Of a DNA stretch of 64,000 bases, positions 54,301-61,696 are shown one piece after another. The notes under the pieces were generated by a model. The model ran no database searches. It had not been told where the DNA came from and worked only from the letters and a program-made list of their open reading frames with translations. This DNA comes from Rubripirellula tenax (GTDB taxonomy: Bacteria; Planctomycetota; Planctomycetia; Pirellulales; Pirellulaceae), in NCBI RefSeq assembly GCF_007860125.1, contig NZ_SJPW01000003.1:954764-1018763 (forward strand). The letters run 5' to 3'. Made by a program: the position numbers and the translations under genes. Positions within the stretch are counted from its first letter, which is position 1. Each line of letters opens with the position of its first letter.

Positions 54301-54855
54301 TTTGACAATCCTGCCAAAGTGTTCCCCGATGAATTGTTGAAACCCGAACTGCAAGATCCCGCATCGTTCGCGGACGGAATCCTGCACATCGCCGAGGCTC
54401 AAAAACGCGTGGCACTGCAATACATGTCCGACGGTGGATACGAATTGGCGTGCCCGCCGCTGCAGGCTGTTTTGAGCATCATGGCGTATGGCGAATACGA
54501 AGGAAAATCGATCACGGACCCCGAAGTTCGTAGCCTTTTCTCGCGAGACGCAATGCTGCAGAGTGATTGGTACAAACGTCGGCTCGTCACCAAACAGGAT
54601 CGCGACCTCAGCCATTGGAAGTCGTTCGAGCAACGCCTGACGGCGGTGATCGCCGAATTGTCCGACGGTGCAATGTCAGCGGCGGAGAAAGCAGAGACGG
54701 CGGAAATGAGTGAACGATTGCAGTTCGTCCGTGACCGCATCAACGAAGTCTCGTCCCCGGGATATCAGGAGTCGCTCGTCGGCACCCTGGGCGCCGACCC
54801 GATGCAACCTTCGTTGACCGACAAATCGATGATCAACAAACTGGCCGGCGTTTGA
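51301..54855 (+). CDS. Probable PPi-type phosphoenolpyruvate carboxykinase
   Basis: The 1,184-residue product is much longer than GTP- or ATP-dependent PEPCKs. A PEPCK-like phosphate loop reads VSGGGKSEISKS (K503 of the chosen start), preceded by GTVGEGIFCHKPC. Further blocks are HGWSGHTGCVILATHL, NYYGYCKKEVKTQIS, EEHAGGALAFASYSLG and the C-terminal PAGHIGPKFAIGHD. I match it from memory to the large PPi-PEPCK family (about 1,100-1,200 residues), which makes PEP or oxaloacetate using pyrophosphate. The start is the ATG at 51301 with GGGGAG 9 bases upstream; the frame is also open from 51247. No signal peptide is seen, so it is cytoplasmic. If the family is wrong, it should be read as an uncharacterised large cytoplasmic protein. 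Confidence 0.6.
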   Translation: MSSSSLVQDSANLQRRVGWDAQLSSDPAELERLHSYIAFQMASAGLTPPDDSNSDSMAAFSAGILDSLKEKNRLLAEHRAPVDGRIESFLQDYFRDEVGDEPLRLPSRSLTLDRHGMARELSLPLGANHYENELVESHRCLNGVLNNPRADRRTTAGTFHVAEGGLPIPGDKRAVPKNVFVNLFRAAMNPPDSLMELPYASQTNQPAHTWVSLLLRPSVCPEVLGYCESKSLEVRFFAPGTLVSNLDFVESIFGNAGDPLIAANDASVDVHGWSGHTGCVILATHLTSLTKKELGLPHYDEATDRQRRDSMCWKDESEKYNDGGAFKITCRDASGTMLTLIADNYYGYCKKEVKTQISFATNLMGNTEEEHAGGALAFASYSLGEEFQVNSRRYNGRTFDEMAAEYPSFIDVQANGYGIDRNDPSVIYIPESAKASLADKCIQWTRDGEEHRIPLLPRNIYIAPSGYKIQLEKHPNAPSWRLIGTVGEGIFCHKPCTVSGGGKSEISKSLRDYMLYGPIFVADHEKDFAKLDEIFDRNYQDRWDPNTDDKPVYKDRPSRSVLGPERSLGSMIQLLTPQPNFSPEYNAWLATIPDNVYALALIIKRFIRPGMEKDWRSYFGVDIVNGSPGHELKIGDRTLVGTYLRIGLDDQRWRTFKLRQDFIAADKVQREDDISCSVVVPASRVDQVGAGVPVAGSYKFVENCEFRLFQRPDDAIHRGLDKQTEWDLSQPGSFISNFQALPTEMARDLVEDAIEFDKYSPPMKDLLLRAAKQKDGFVVSTAHPRLLPDGSRTTNPRYLQNRPDMVNARDTYVAMRGMQLHRKLAEGAPVHAPVGSVLSGRRNNPPEAEKGIRSLAVYSPLHYQELPELVMDYVCSLTGKSPSTTGAGSEGALTKGPFNALMPSIDLNSMVVSMILTELAGFSTPAGHIGPKFAIGHDISLLIPEVWCRMGPEERDPKALIKSKMMEKVEDFEVDGVAIPASRLGYRITRKFVRTYLGRIFDNPAKVFPDELLKPELQDPASFADGILHIAEAQKRVALQYMSDGGYELACPPLQAVLSIMAYGEYEGKSITDPEVRSLFSRDAMLQSDWYKRRLVTKQDRDLSHWKSFEQRLTAVIAELSDGAMSAAEKAETAEMSERLQFVRDRINEVSSPGYQESLVGTLGADPMQPSLTDKSMINKLAGV

Positions 54856-54926
54856 TTGTGACGGCTCGATAGAAAGCGTCCCTGTACAACTCGGATGCCC
54901 CGTTCGGCACTGGGCATTCGAGTCTA

Positions 54927-55027
54927 TCAGCCTGTTGAAAAAGGGGCTTGACCCTCTCCGACGTTTCGAATTCACAACGTTTCAGCAATGTCTCCAAAGG
55001 TCAGGCCCCTTTTCAACAGGTTGCTAT
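54927..55027. mobile_element. MITE-like element or large hairpin with 22-base terminal inverted repeats
   Basis: The left arm at 54931-54953 (CCTGTTGAAAAAGGGGCTTG start) and the right arm at 54999-55020 (GGTCAGGCCCCTTTTCAAC start) are reverse complements apart from one mismatch and one A/T deletion. About 45 bases of internal non-coding DNA separate them. It sits after the PPi-PEPCK candidate's stop, so it could also act as a terminator. The CCTGTTGAAAA arm looks like a repeat seen in planctomycete genomes (from memory). Confidence 0.65.
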
Positions 55028-55053
55028 GGGAATCGGGGGCAGTTTGTATGATG

Positions 55054-55968
55054 TTATCTGGTGAAAAGCAGGCGGTGCGGATTGTCCTGCGTCCATCGTT
55101 TCACCTGTGTCTCTGAAGCGCCGATTCGGTGCATCAGGATCTGCCCCATCTTGGGCATCGTTGTCGCACAGCCTGCAAAATGGGTGCGGTCGGCCGACCA
55201 TGCGGCGCCGTCGTCGGTGACTTCAACCGTTTGGTCGCCCAGTGAGTAGTTTCCAGGGCCGAGTCCGGCCGCACTGATGGCGTCGGTGACAATGATGATC
55301 CGGTCGTCCGGAACGCACTTGAAATAGTTTCCCAGGGCAAAGTCGGGGACGTGATGTCCGTCAGCGATGAACGAGATGAACAAGCGATCGCTGCGAGCGA
55401 GGACCCGTTGGATGATGTTGTCGTGGCGGGGCAGCGATGCCGGGCATCCGTTGCCCAAATGTGTGTACAACGCCAATCCAGCATCGATGGCCGCATCAAG
55501 TTCCTCAGCGGATGCGTCGGAGTGACCGCCAGCAACAACGATGCCTTGATCGGTCAAGTGCCCCGTGACGCCGCCGCCCGGGTCGGACTCCGGTGCAAGC
55601 GTTAGCATTTTGATGTGGCCACGGCCGGCCCCGACAAGTCGATCGGCAACGTCCGCGTTGGCGGGGACGACAGCGGACTTCGGGTGAGCACCGACATAAC
55701 CATCGACGGGGCTGATGAAGGGACCTTCGATGTGAATGCCCGCGATAATACGTCTGACTTCATCGACTTCATCCATCGCTCGCGCGATGCGGTCGATCCT
55801 GGCAATCATCGTGTCGATCGGCGCGGTGATGATGGTCGCTAAAATTTGGTCGACGCCGTCGTTGGCGAGTCGTCGGCAGACCCGCACAAAATCGGCATCG
55901 TCCAACGAATCGGCATTGAAATCGACGCCCGCGTACCCGTTGACTTGAAGATCGAAATAGCCGGTCAT
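55054..55968 (-). CDS. nagA: N-acetylglucosamine-6-phosphate deacetylase
   Basis: The enzyme removes the acetyl group of GlcNAc-6-phosphate to feed NagB. The 304-residue product keeps the metal and active-site features: FDLQVNG (Q-x-N in place of the HxH, as in E. coli NagA), HIEGPF with E81, GGHSDA, THLGN, and VTDAISAAG with the catalytic Asp. It is shorter than the usual 380 residues because the N-terminal strand segment of the small beta-sandwich is missing: the protein starts right at the barrel. The nagB stop overlaps its ATG (ATGA at 55965-55968), so the two are coupled. Confidence 0.88.
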   Translation of the reverse strand: MTGYFDLQVNGYAGVDFNADSLDDADFVRVCRRLANDGVDQILATIITAPIDTMIARIDRIARAMDEVDEVRRIIAGIHIEGPFISPVDGYVGAHPKSAVVPANADVADRLVGAGRGHIKMLTLAPESDPGGGVTGHLTDQGIVVAGGHSDASAEELDAAIDAGLALYTHLGNGCPASLPRHDNIIQRVLARSDRLFISFIADGHHVPDFALGNYFKCVPDDRIIIVTDAISAAGLGPGNYSLGDQTVEVTDDGAAWSADRTHFAGCATTMPKMGQILMHRIGASETQVKRWTQDNPHRLLFTR

Positions 55969-56729
55969 GCGACACGTTCCAATTCGGATCGGGTGTCGGA
56001 GCGGAGACTCGCCGAAGACGCTTCGTCAATCACCAGTATCGTGTTTGCGTGCCGTTTCAGGACACTCGCGGGGACATCCGGTGTGATCGGGCCTTCGATT
56101 GTGGCTGCGACGGCGACGGCCTTTTGCGAATCGGGGACGCTGCAGTAGATCTTTGCTGACTTTAGAATCTGTGACACGGACATGCTGATCGCATGCGTCG
56201 GAACGTCTTCCAATGAAGCGAACCAACCTTCACCGACCTGTTGCATTCGGCACGGTTGGTCCAGTTCGACGCAGAGGTAGGGTTCCGTCGTCTCGAAATC
56301 GGCGGGCGGATCGTTGAACGCTAGGTGCCCGTTTTCACCGATGCCAACAAGGGCAACATCGATACGAGTTTTTGCGATCAATGGACTGACTCTTGCGATC
56401 GTTGCCGCGGGGTCTTGGTCGCCGTAGAGAAACTGAAAATCGGCAAGCTTGACGAGGTCAACGAATCGTTCCTTCAGATAGCGACAGAACGAAGCCGGGT
56501 GGTCGGGCGAGAGACCCGCGTATTCGTCCAAGTGGAATCCGTACACGCGTGTCCAGTCGATGTCTGTGGCTTGAACCAAGTTCGAAAGCACTTCGAACTG
56601 CGAGGCTCCGGTGGCGACGATCAGATTCGCCGATCCATAGCGTTGGATTGCGGATCGCAGGTCTTCCGCTGCGCGACTTGCCACGATACGCCCCATCGTG
56701 TCCCGGTTGCTCGTTAAAATCGTTTGCAT
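55965..56729 (-). CDS. nagB: Glucosamine-6-phosphate deaminase
   Basis: NagB converts glucosamine-6-phosphate to fructose-6-phosphate and ammonia. The 254-residue product has FHLDEYAG with the catalytic Asp, and GIGENGHLAFNDPP with the ring-opening His, plus VATGASQFEVLSNL in the phosphate site. The length is near the usual 260. It precedes and overlaps nagA, an amino-sugar catabolic pair without a visible transporter. The ATG at 56729 lies 45 bases from the divergent esterase-like gene, so a shared control region is possible. Confidence 0.92.
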   Translation of the reverse strand: MQTILTSNRDTMGRIVASRAAEDLRSAIQRYGSANLIVATGASQFEVLSNLVQATDIDWTRVYGFHLDEYAGLSPDHPASFCRYLKERFVDLVKLADFQFLYGDQDPAATIARVSPLIAKTRIDVALVGIGENGHLAFNDPPADFETTEPYLCVELDQPCRMQQVGEGWFASLEDVPTHAISMSVSQILKSAKIYCSVPDSQKAVAVAATIEGPITPDVPASVLKRHANTILVIDEASSASLRSDTRSELERVA

Positions 56730-56774
56730 GTCAGGTCATTCGATGTGGTGGAATCGTACGGAAATAGGTGAAGC

Positions 56775-58988
56775 ATGAGTCGTCAGATCTTAATAGTTTT
56801 CGCATTGGGATGGTGTTCGCTTGCGACGCTTTGTGCGGATGAACCCCATTCGGATGCCGCTGAAAGTGTCGGCGGAATGATCCGAGTCTTGCCATCGGGA
56901 AAGCGTCCCCATGATGCTCGGCTGGGCGAACTGAAAACGCTCAATGGGCATTTTCCTTTCGCCGTACCGGCCAACCCCGCCCAGTGGTATTCGCGGGCCG
57001 AGTCACTTCGTCGCCGGGTTTTGGTGGCGACGGGGTTGTGGCCGATGCCGGAGCGAGCACCGATTCACGCGACCATCTACGGCAAGGTCCAACGCGACGG
57101 ATTCACAGTCGAGAAAGTTTCCTTCGAAAGCCTGCCCGGCCATTTCGTAACGGGTCTGTTGTTTCGTCCATCGGATTCCAGTCTCGCGAAACGCCCAGGG
57201 GTCTTGTCGCCTCATGGCCATGGCGGACGCAATCAAGCATTCACTGACGATGAACTGGCCACGCAATTGAACAGCGGCGGTGAGCACTTCGCCGCATCGG
57301 GCCGAACGCCCAAATTGGCTCGCTGCGCACAGTTGGCTCGGATGGGGTGCGTGACCTTCATCTTCGACATGCTTGGCTATTGCGATTCGGTGCAGATCCC
57401 ATTCGAGGTCGCCCATCGTCACGCGGACGTGCGGCCGGTGGAAACCGAAAGCACTGACGACGCGTGGGTCTTCTACAGTCCTCAAGCGGATCTGCGATTG
57501 CAATCCGTCATGGGGCTGCAAACTTTCAACGCGATCCGTTCCCTCGATTTTCTAGCATCGCTGCCGGACGTCGACGCCGATCGGTTGGCCGTCACCGGCG
57601 GCAGCGGCGGTGGCACCCAATCGATCCTGTTGGGTGCGATCGATGATCGAATCAAAGTCTCGTTCCCCAACGGCATGGTTTCCACATCGATGCAGGGCGG
57701 GTGTTACTGCGAGAATTGCAACCTGCTGCGGATCGGAACGGGGAACGTTGAGCTAGCCGCGCTGATGGCGCCTCGTCCCCAAGCGATGACGGCCGCCAAC
57801 GATTGGACATCGGCGATGATGACAGACGGCTATCCGCAATTGAAATGGTTGTACGCGATGGTCGGTAACGCTGACGATGTTCATTGTCGACCGCTGCTGC
57901 AGTTTCCCCACAACTATAACTACGTCACTCGTGCGACGATGTATTCGTGGTTCAATCGACACTTGTCGCTGGGCTTGGATGAACCGATCGTCGAGGGCGA
58001 CTTCACTCCGCTAAGCGTCGCCGAGACGACGGTTTGGGACGACGAACATCGGGCGCCCACATCCGTTGGGCCCCAGCACGAACGAGCCATTTGTCGATGG
58101 TGGGATCAGCAATCCAGAACCATGCCGGGAATTGGGATGTCGATAGCGGGTGACAACTTGAGCGAGTTTCGATCGGTCGTCGGCGCCGCATGGCAAACGA
58201 TGATCGATGGTGAACTGCCGATCGACGTTCGCTATCGTGAAGTCCGTTCGCAGCAGCGTGGCGGTTTGAATTTTTCGATGGGGTTGGTGACCGCTCCCGC
58301 TCGGGGCGTCGAGTTGCCGGTGGTCATTATCCGAAGCGAATCGGGGGCATCGGCAACCGGTCGAGTGGTCGTGTGGACAGACGGGCTTGGCAAGTCGGCG
58401 ATTTTAAAACAGTTGACTGACTCGCGTTCGTTGCTTCGCCAGATCGTTGCCAAGGGTGACACCGTTTTGTTGCCGGACTTGTTCGAACAAGGCGAATTTC
58501 GCGACGACGGCGTGCCTCTGGATCGACAGCGCCGCGTCGACGATGCACGAGCCTATTCGGCTTTCACGTTGGGCTACAACCCGACGCTGGTTGCCCATCG
58601 AAGTAGTGACTTGCTGGCCATCATCAAGTACGCCAAGCAAGTCGGTGCCGACCAAGTCGTGATGATCGCCACCGGCGGTTCAGCCTCTTACGCGGCGTTG
58701 GCGGCTGCGATTGCCGGTAACGTCGTCGATCATGCAATCATCGATACGCAGGGGTTTCGTTTTGCAGCGATCGACGATTGGCAAGACGCAAACTTTGTCC
58801 CCGGCGCAGTCAAGTACGGAGACATGCCAGCCATTCTCGCGCTTCGCGCCCCGCACCGTTTGACGGTCATCGGCGAAAGAGATTTGCCGGTGCTCGTCGA
58901 GCAAGTTTTTAAGGCCGCCGGCGCATCTAAAAGTGTCGATTCAAAGGCGAATGTCGATGCGAATTTGATCGAAGAGTTCCATCGGTAA
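56775..58988 (+). CDS. Secreted acetylxylan esterase-like alpha/beta-hydrolase
   Basis: The 737-residue product has a leader (LIVFALGWCSLATLCADEP), then RRVLVATGLWPMPERAP, a conserved start of planctomycete esterase-like proteins, and GHFVTGLLFRPSD with SPHGHGG. The nucleophile elbow GGSGGG has Ser277. The GGCYCENCNLLRIGT segment and the APRPQAM turn follow. A second hydrolase-like half from about residue 500 (TGRVVVWTDGLGKSAILKQL) looks like a degenerate duplicate. Deacetylation of plant or algal polysaccharide is plausible. The ATG at 56775 has AGGTGA upstream. Confidence 0.75.
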   Translation: MSRQILIVFALGWCSLATLCADEPHSDAAESVGGMIRVLPSGKRPHDARLGELKTLNGHFPFAVPANPAQWYSRAESLRRRVLVATGLWPMPERAPIHATIYGKVQRDGFTVEKVSFESLPGHFVTGLLFRPSDSSLAKRPGVLSPHGHGGRNQAFTDDELATQLNSGGEHFAASGRTPKLARCAQLARMGCVTFIFDMLGYCDSVQIPFEVAHRHADVRPVETESTDDAWVFYSPQADLRLQSVMGLQTFNAIRSLDFLASLPDVDADRLAVTGGSGGGTQSILLGAIDDRIKVSFPNGMVSTSMQGGCYCENCNLLRIGTGNVELAALMAPRPQAMTAANDWTSAMMTDGYPQLKWLYAMVGNADDVHCRPLLQFPHNYNYVTRATMYSWFNRHLSLGLDEPIVEGDFTPLSVAETTVWDDEHRAPTSVGPQHERAICRWWDQQSRTMPGIGMSIAGDNLSEFRSVVGAAWQTMIDGELPIDVRYREVRSQQRGGLNFSMGLVTAPARGVELPVVIIRSESGASATGRVVVWTDGLGKSAILKQLTDSRSLLRQIVAKGDTVLLPDLFEQGEFRDDGVPLDRQRRVDDARAYSAFTLGYNPTLVAHRSSDLLAIIKYAKQVGADQVVMIATGGSASYAALAAAIAGNVVDHAIIDTQGFRFAAIDDWQDANFVPGAVKYGDMPAILALRAPHRLTVIGERDLPVLVEQVFKAAGASKSVDSKANVDANLIEEFHR

Positions 58989-59007
58989 CCGGTGGCCCGA
59001 TGTGGCA

Positions 59008-59045
59008 CCGCGGCTCCGCTCGCGGGATGGATACTGCAAAGCAGT
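59008..59045 (-). repeat. Second copy of the palindromic repeat at 46.5 kb, opposite orientation
   Basis: CCGCGGCTCCGCTCGCGGGA and ACTGCAAAGCAGT occur here in the same order as in the reverse complement of 46523-46560, with a few substitutions. It lies in the spacer after the esterase-like gene (58989-59228), where no gene is visible. Confidence 0.7.
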
Positions 59046-59228
59046 GTTCGAACAGAAGTTGCGAGACGCGCGAGGAATTTTCGGTCGGAGACACCGGTAG
59101 CGATTCTCGTGAAAATCATTGCTCCGCAACTAGCTCGATTCAAGACCTTGAAAAGATATCCGGAAACATCGAACCGCGGCAATCAGCCACAACGTTCGCT
59201 CTTCTCGGTCGAGCGATTGTTTGAGACT

Positions 59229-59816
59229 CTAACGCACCATCGTTCCGAGCGACCGATGGCGACGCTTATGCCGGACTGCGAACCAACCGATCAACAAGAA
59301 GCACGCTGCTATCGAAGAAGGTTCTGGTACTGCCGACAGAGTAATCGTGTCTCCACTGCCATTGACGGTCCAAACATACGGAGCCGAAACGTTGTCCACG
59401 CCGAGACTGTTAAAAGTCTGTCCTTGAAATGTCAGCGAGCCCGAAATTTGCGAATTGTTGACGTAGTTTCGCGGCATCGTAATCGCAGAGCTAGAGACAC
59501 TTAATGGATCACCTAGAAACTGGCTTCCCGGCGCTCTCCCCCCGCTGCCGAATATCTGAGATGTCGCAATTGCGGCACTATAGATCTCCGTTGCCGTGCC
59601 ACCTGGTGACGCCAAACTAATGTCGCCACCAGACGGAGTGATGCCGCCAAAGCTGAACGAAAGGCCAGGTGAGCCAACTCCGCTGACGTCCAGGCTCCCA
59701 CTATAGGCGAACACGACATTTCCCGCCGTTTCCTGCATCTGAATCAGAATCGCAGCTTGCGTCGATGCCGTATCGAGGCAGATCAAAAACACAAAAGCAG
59801 CTAAGAACATTCGCAT
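59229..59816 (-). CDS. PEP-CTERM sorting-signal protein
   Basis: The ATG at 59816 has GGGGAA seven bases upstream and gives about 195 residues. A leader (MFLAAFVFLICLD then TQAA) is followed by a Gly/Ser-rich beta-type mature region and the C-terminal tripartite signal: VPEPSS, a hydrophobic stretch (IAACFLLIGWF) and a basic tail (RHKRRH). Exosortase-dependent processing is expected; the exosortase gene is not in this window. The mature region shows no enzyme motif. The frame is open to 59963, but that part does not look like a leader. Confidence 0.85.
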   Translation of the reverse strand: MRMFLAAFVFLICLDTASTQAAILIQMQETAGNVVFAYSGSLDVSGVGSPGLSFSFGGITPSGGDISLASPGGTATEIYSAAIATSQIFGSGGRAPGSQFLGDPLSVSSSAITMPRNYVNNSQISGSLTFQGQTFNSLGVDNVSAPYVWTVNGSGDTITLSAVPEPSSIAACFLLIGWFAVRHKRRHRSLGTMVR

Positions 59817-60049
59817 ATTGATTCCCCGACGATAAACATTGACCAGCGGTGGGATCATAGTTGCAGCAATGTCCCGTTTCCACCAATTTCTGGGTGCAGA
59901 AAGGTCGATTCCTTGGGAAAAACGACTGCGGAGTATTGAGAATCGAATTCGCAGACATTGCAAGCGAGTCGCTTGCGTTTGAAGAAACGCAGCTACAGAT
60001 GCACGCAGTTGGACACCGAGGGCAAAACGTAGATGGTGCTCGAATGAGT

Positions 60050-61618
60050 CTAGACCGAGATGTCGCCGCGTCGAATCTTGTTTGCGCGATCACGAATTTC
60101 GTCCATCTCGGACGGTGACTTTCGCTCCAGGTTTTTGATCTGCATCACCATGCGATGGTTCTTGGTGAATCGCTCTCGGTTTCGATCCAGAAAGTCCCAG
60201 TACAGCGTCGTGACGGGACATGCGTCGTCGCCGATGGCTTCGTTGTACTTGTATCGGCACGTTTTGCAGTGATTGCTCATTTTGTTGATGTAATTGCCGC
60301 TCGCACAATACGGCTTCGTCGCCATCACACCACCATCACCGTGCTGGCTCATTCCCAATGCGTTGGGCAAACTGACCCAATCGACTGCGTCGGCGTACAT
60401 CGCCATATGCCATTCATTGAATTTGGCGGGATGGACGCCCATCAACTGGGCGAATAAGCCCAGCACCATCAACCGCTGGATGTGGTGGGCGTACGCAGTA
60501 TCGATCAGCAACCGCATTGCATCAGCGACGCATGCCATGTTGGTTCGCCCATCCCAATAGGAGCTCGGCACGTCTTGATCGAGATCACAATCGAGCGAAT
60601 TGAGCGTCGCGTATTCGGGCATACGCGTCCAGTAAACGCCGCGAACATATTCACGCCATCCCAAAATTTGTCGAACGAATCCTTCCGTTGCAGCCAGCGG
60701 CGCGGTTCCATTTCGGTAGGCCGCGACGGCGGCGTCGACAACTTCGCGGGGGCTGAGCAAGTGCAAGTTGATCGCATTGGACAATCGCGAATGGTACAGG
60801 AACGTTTCGCCCGTCCACATCGCGTCTTGGTACTTTCCGAAATTCGCCAGCCGGTGTTCGATGAAGTCGGCGAGGTATCGGAGTGCCTGTTTGCGATTGA
60901 CGGGTAAGTCGAACTGGTCGCACTTGCCAGGGTGATCGTTGAACCGGGCTTCGACCATCGTGATGACGTCGCGCGTGATCGCATCGGGTCGGAATGTCGG
61001 CGGAGAGGGGACGTCACCGGGGCCACCTTTGCCGAACTTGCCGCGGTTGTCTTTGTCGAAATTCCATTGGCCGCCTTCGGGGGCGCCATCGCTGTCCAGC
61101 AGCACTCGATGCTCTTCTCGCATCACGCGGTAAAAATTTTCCAGGACCATCGACTTGCGACCGTCCGACCACTGGGCAAACCGATCGATCGAGCAATAGA
61201 AGTGTCGATCCTCGCGTACTTCCATCGCGACGTCGGCTTCGCGTGTGGTCGTTTCCAACGCCGCCAGAACGCGATGGTCACCCGGTTGGACGAGGATGAT
61301 TTTTTCGAAGGCCTGTTCGGCGAGCGTTTCGGCAAGCAAGCTCGCAAAACTGGTGGATCGAGCTTTCCGGCCATCGATGGGCAACTCGTGGTACAGCACC
61401 GTCTTTCCCGAACCACGAAGCTCATCGCGAAAATGCCTCATGGGCGAAAAGAAGGCGACCAATCGGGTTTTGTGGCACCAAACGTGGGTCGATTCGTCCT
61501 GGTTTTCAGCCATCCAAACTCGATCGCGTTGCTCGTCGAAATCCTCCAGCGCGGCCGAATCGTGATTGAGTTGGTCGCCCAAAACCAGGACGAGGTTGCG
61601 GAGTGTGTTCACGTGCAT
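60050..61618 (-). CDS. FeS-type cryptochrome/photolyase (PhrB-like)
   Basis: The 522-residue product begins LVLVLGDQLNHDS, the typical start of the COG3046 deoxyribodipyrimidine photolyase-related family. The flavin-pocket helices include GWREYVRGVYW and GMSQHGDGGVMATKPY. The Fe-S cysteines lie in PYCASGNYINKMSNHCKTC and the later ACPVTTLY. Proteins of this group repair (6-4) photoproducts in light. It is divergent from the hydrolase gene at 61.7 kb. Confidence 0.9.
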   Translation of the reverse strand: MHVNTLRNLVLVLGDQLNHDSAALEDFDEQRDRVWMAENQDESTHVWCHKTRLVAFFSPMRHFRDELRGSGKTVLYHELPIDGRKARSTSFASLLAETLAEQAFEKIILVQPGDHRVLAALETTTREADVAMEVREDRHFYCSIDRFAQWSDGRKSMVLENFYRVMREEHRVLLDSDGAPEGGQWNFDKDNRGKFGKGGPGDVPSPPTFRPDAITRDVITMVEARFNDHPGKCDQFDLPVNRKQALRYLADFIEHRLANFGKYQDAMWTGETFLYHSRLSNAINLHLLSPREVVDAAVAAYRNGTAPLAATEGFVRQILGWREYVRGVYWTRMPEYATLNSLDCDLDQDVPSSYWDGRTNMACVADAMRLLIDTAYAHHIQRLMVLGLFAQLMGVHPAKFNEWHMAMYADAVDWVSLPNALGMSQHGDGGVMATKPYCASGNYINKMSNHCKTCRYKYNEAIGDDACPVTTLYWDFLDRNRERFTKNHRMVMQIKNLERKSPSEMDEIRDRANKIRRGDISV

Positions 61619-61696
61619 TCAGATAGCGAAGAGTTGGCCGTGGCATCGTTGCGACGCGCGGCGTTATCGGATGTGTGACTTTAGGAGTATGCCAAG

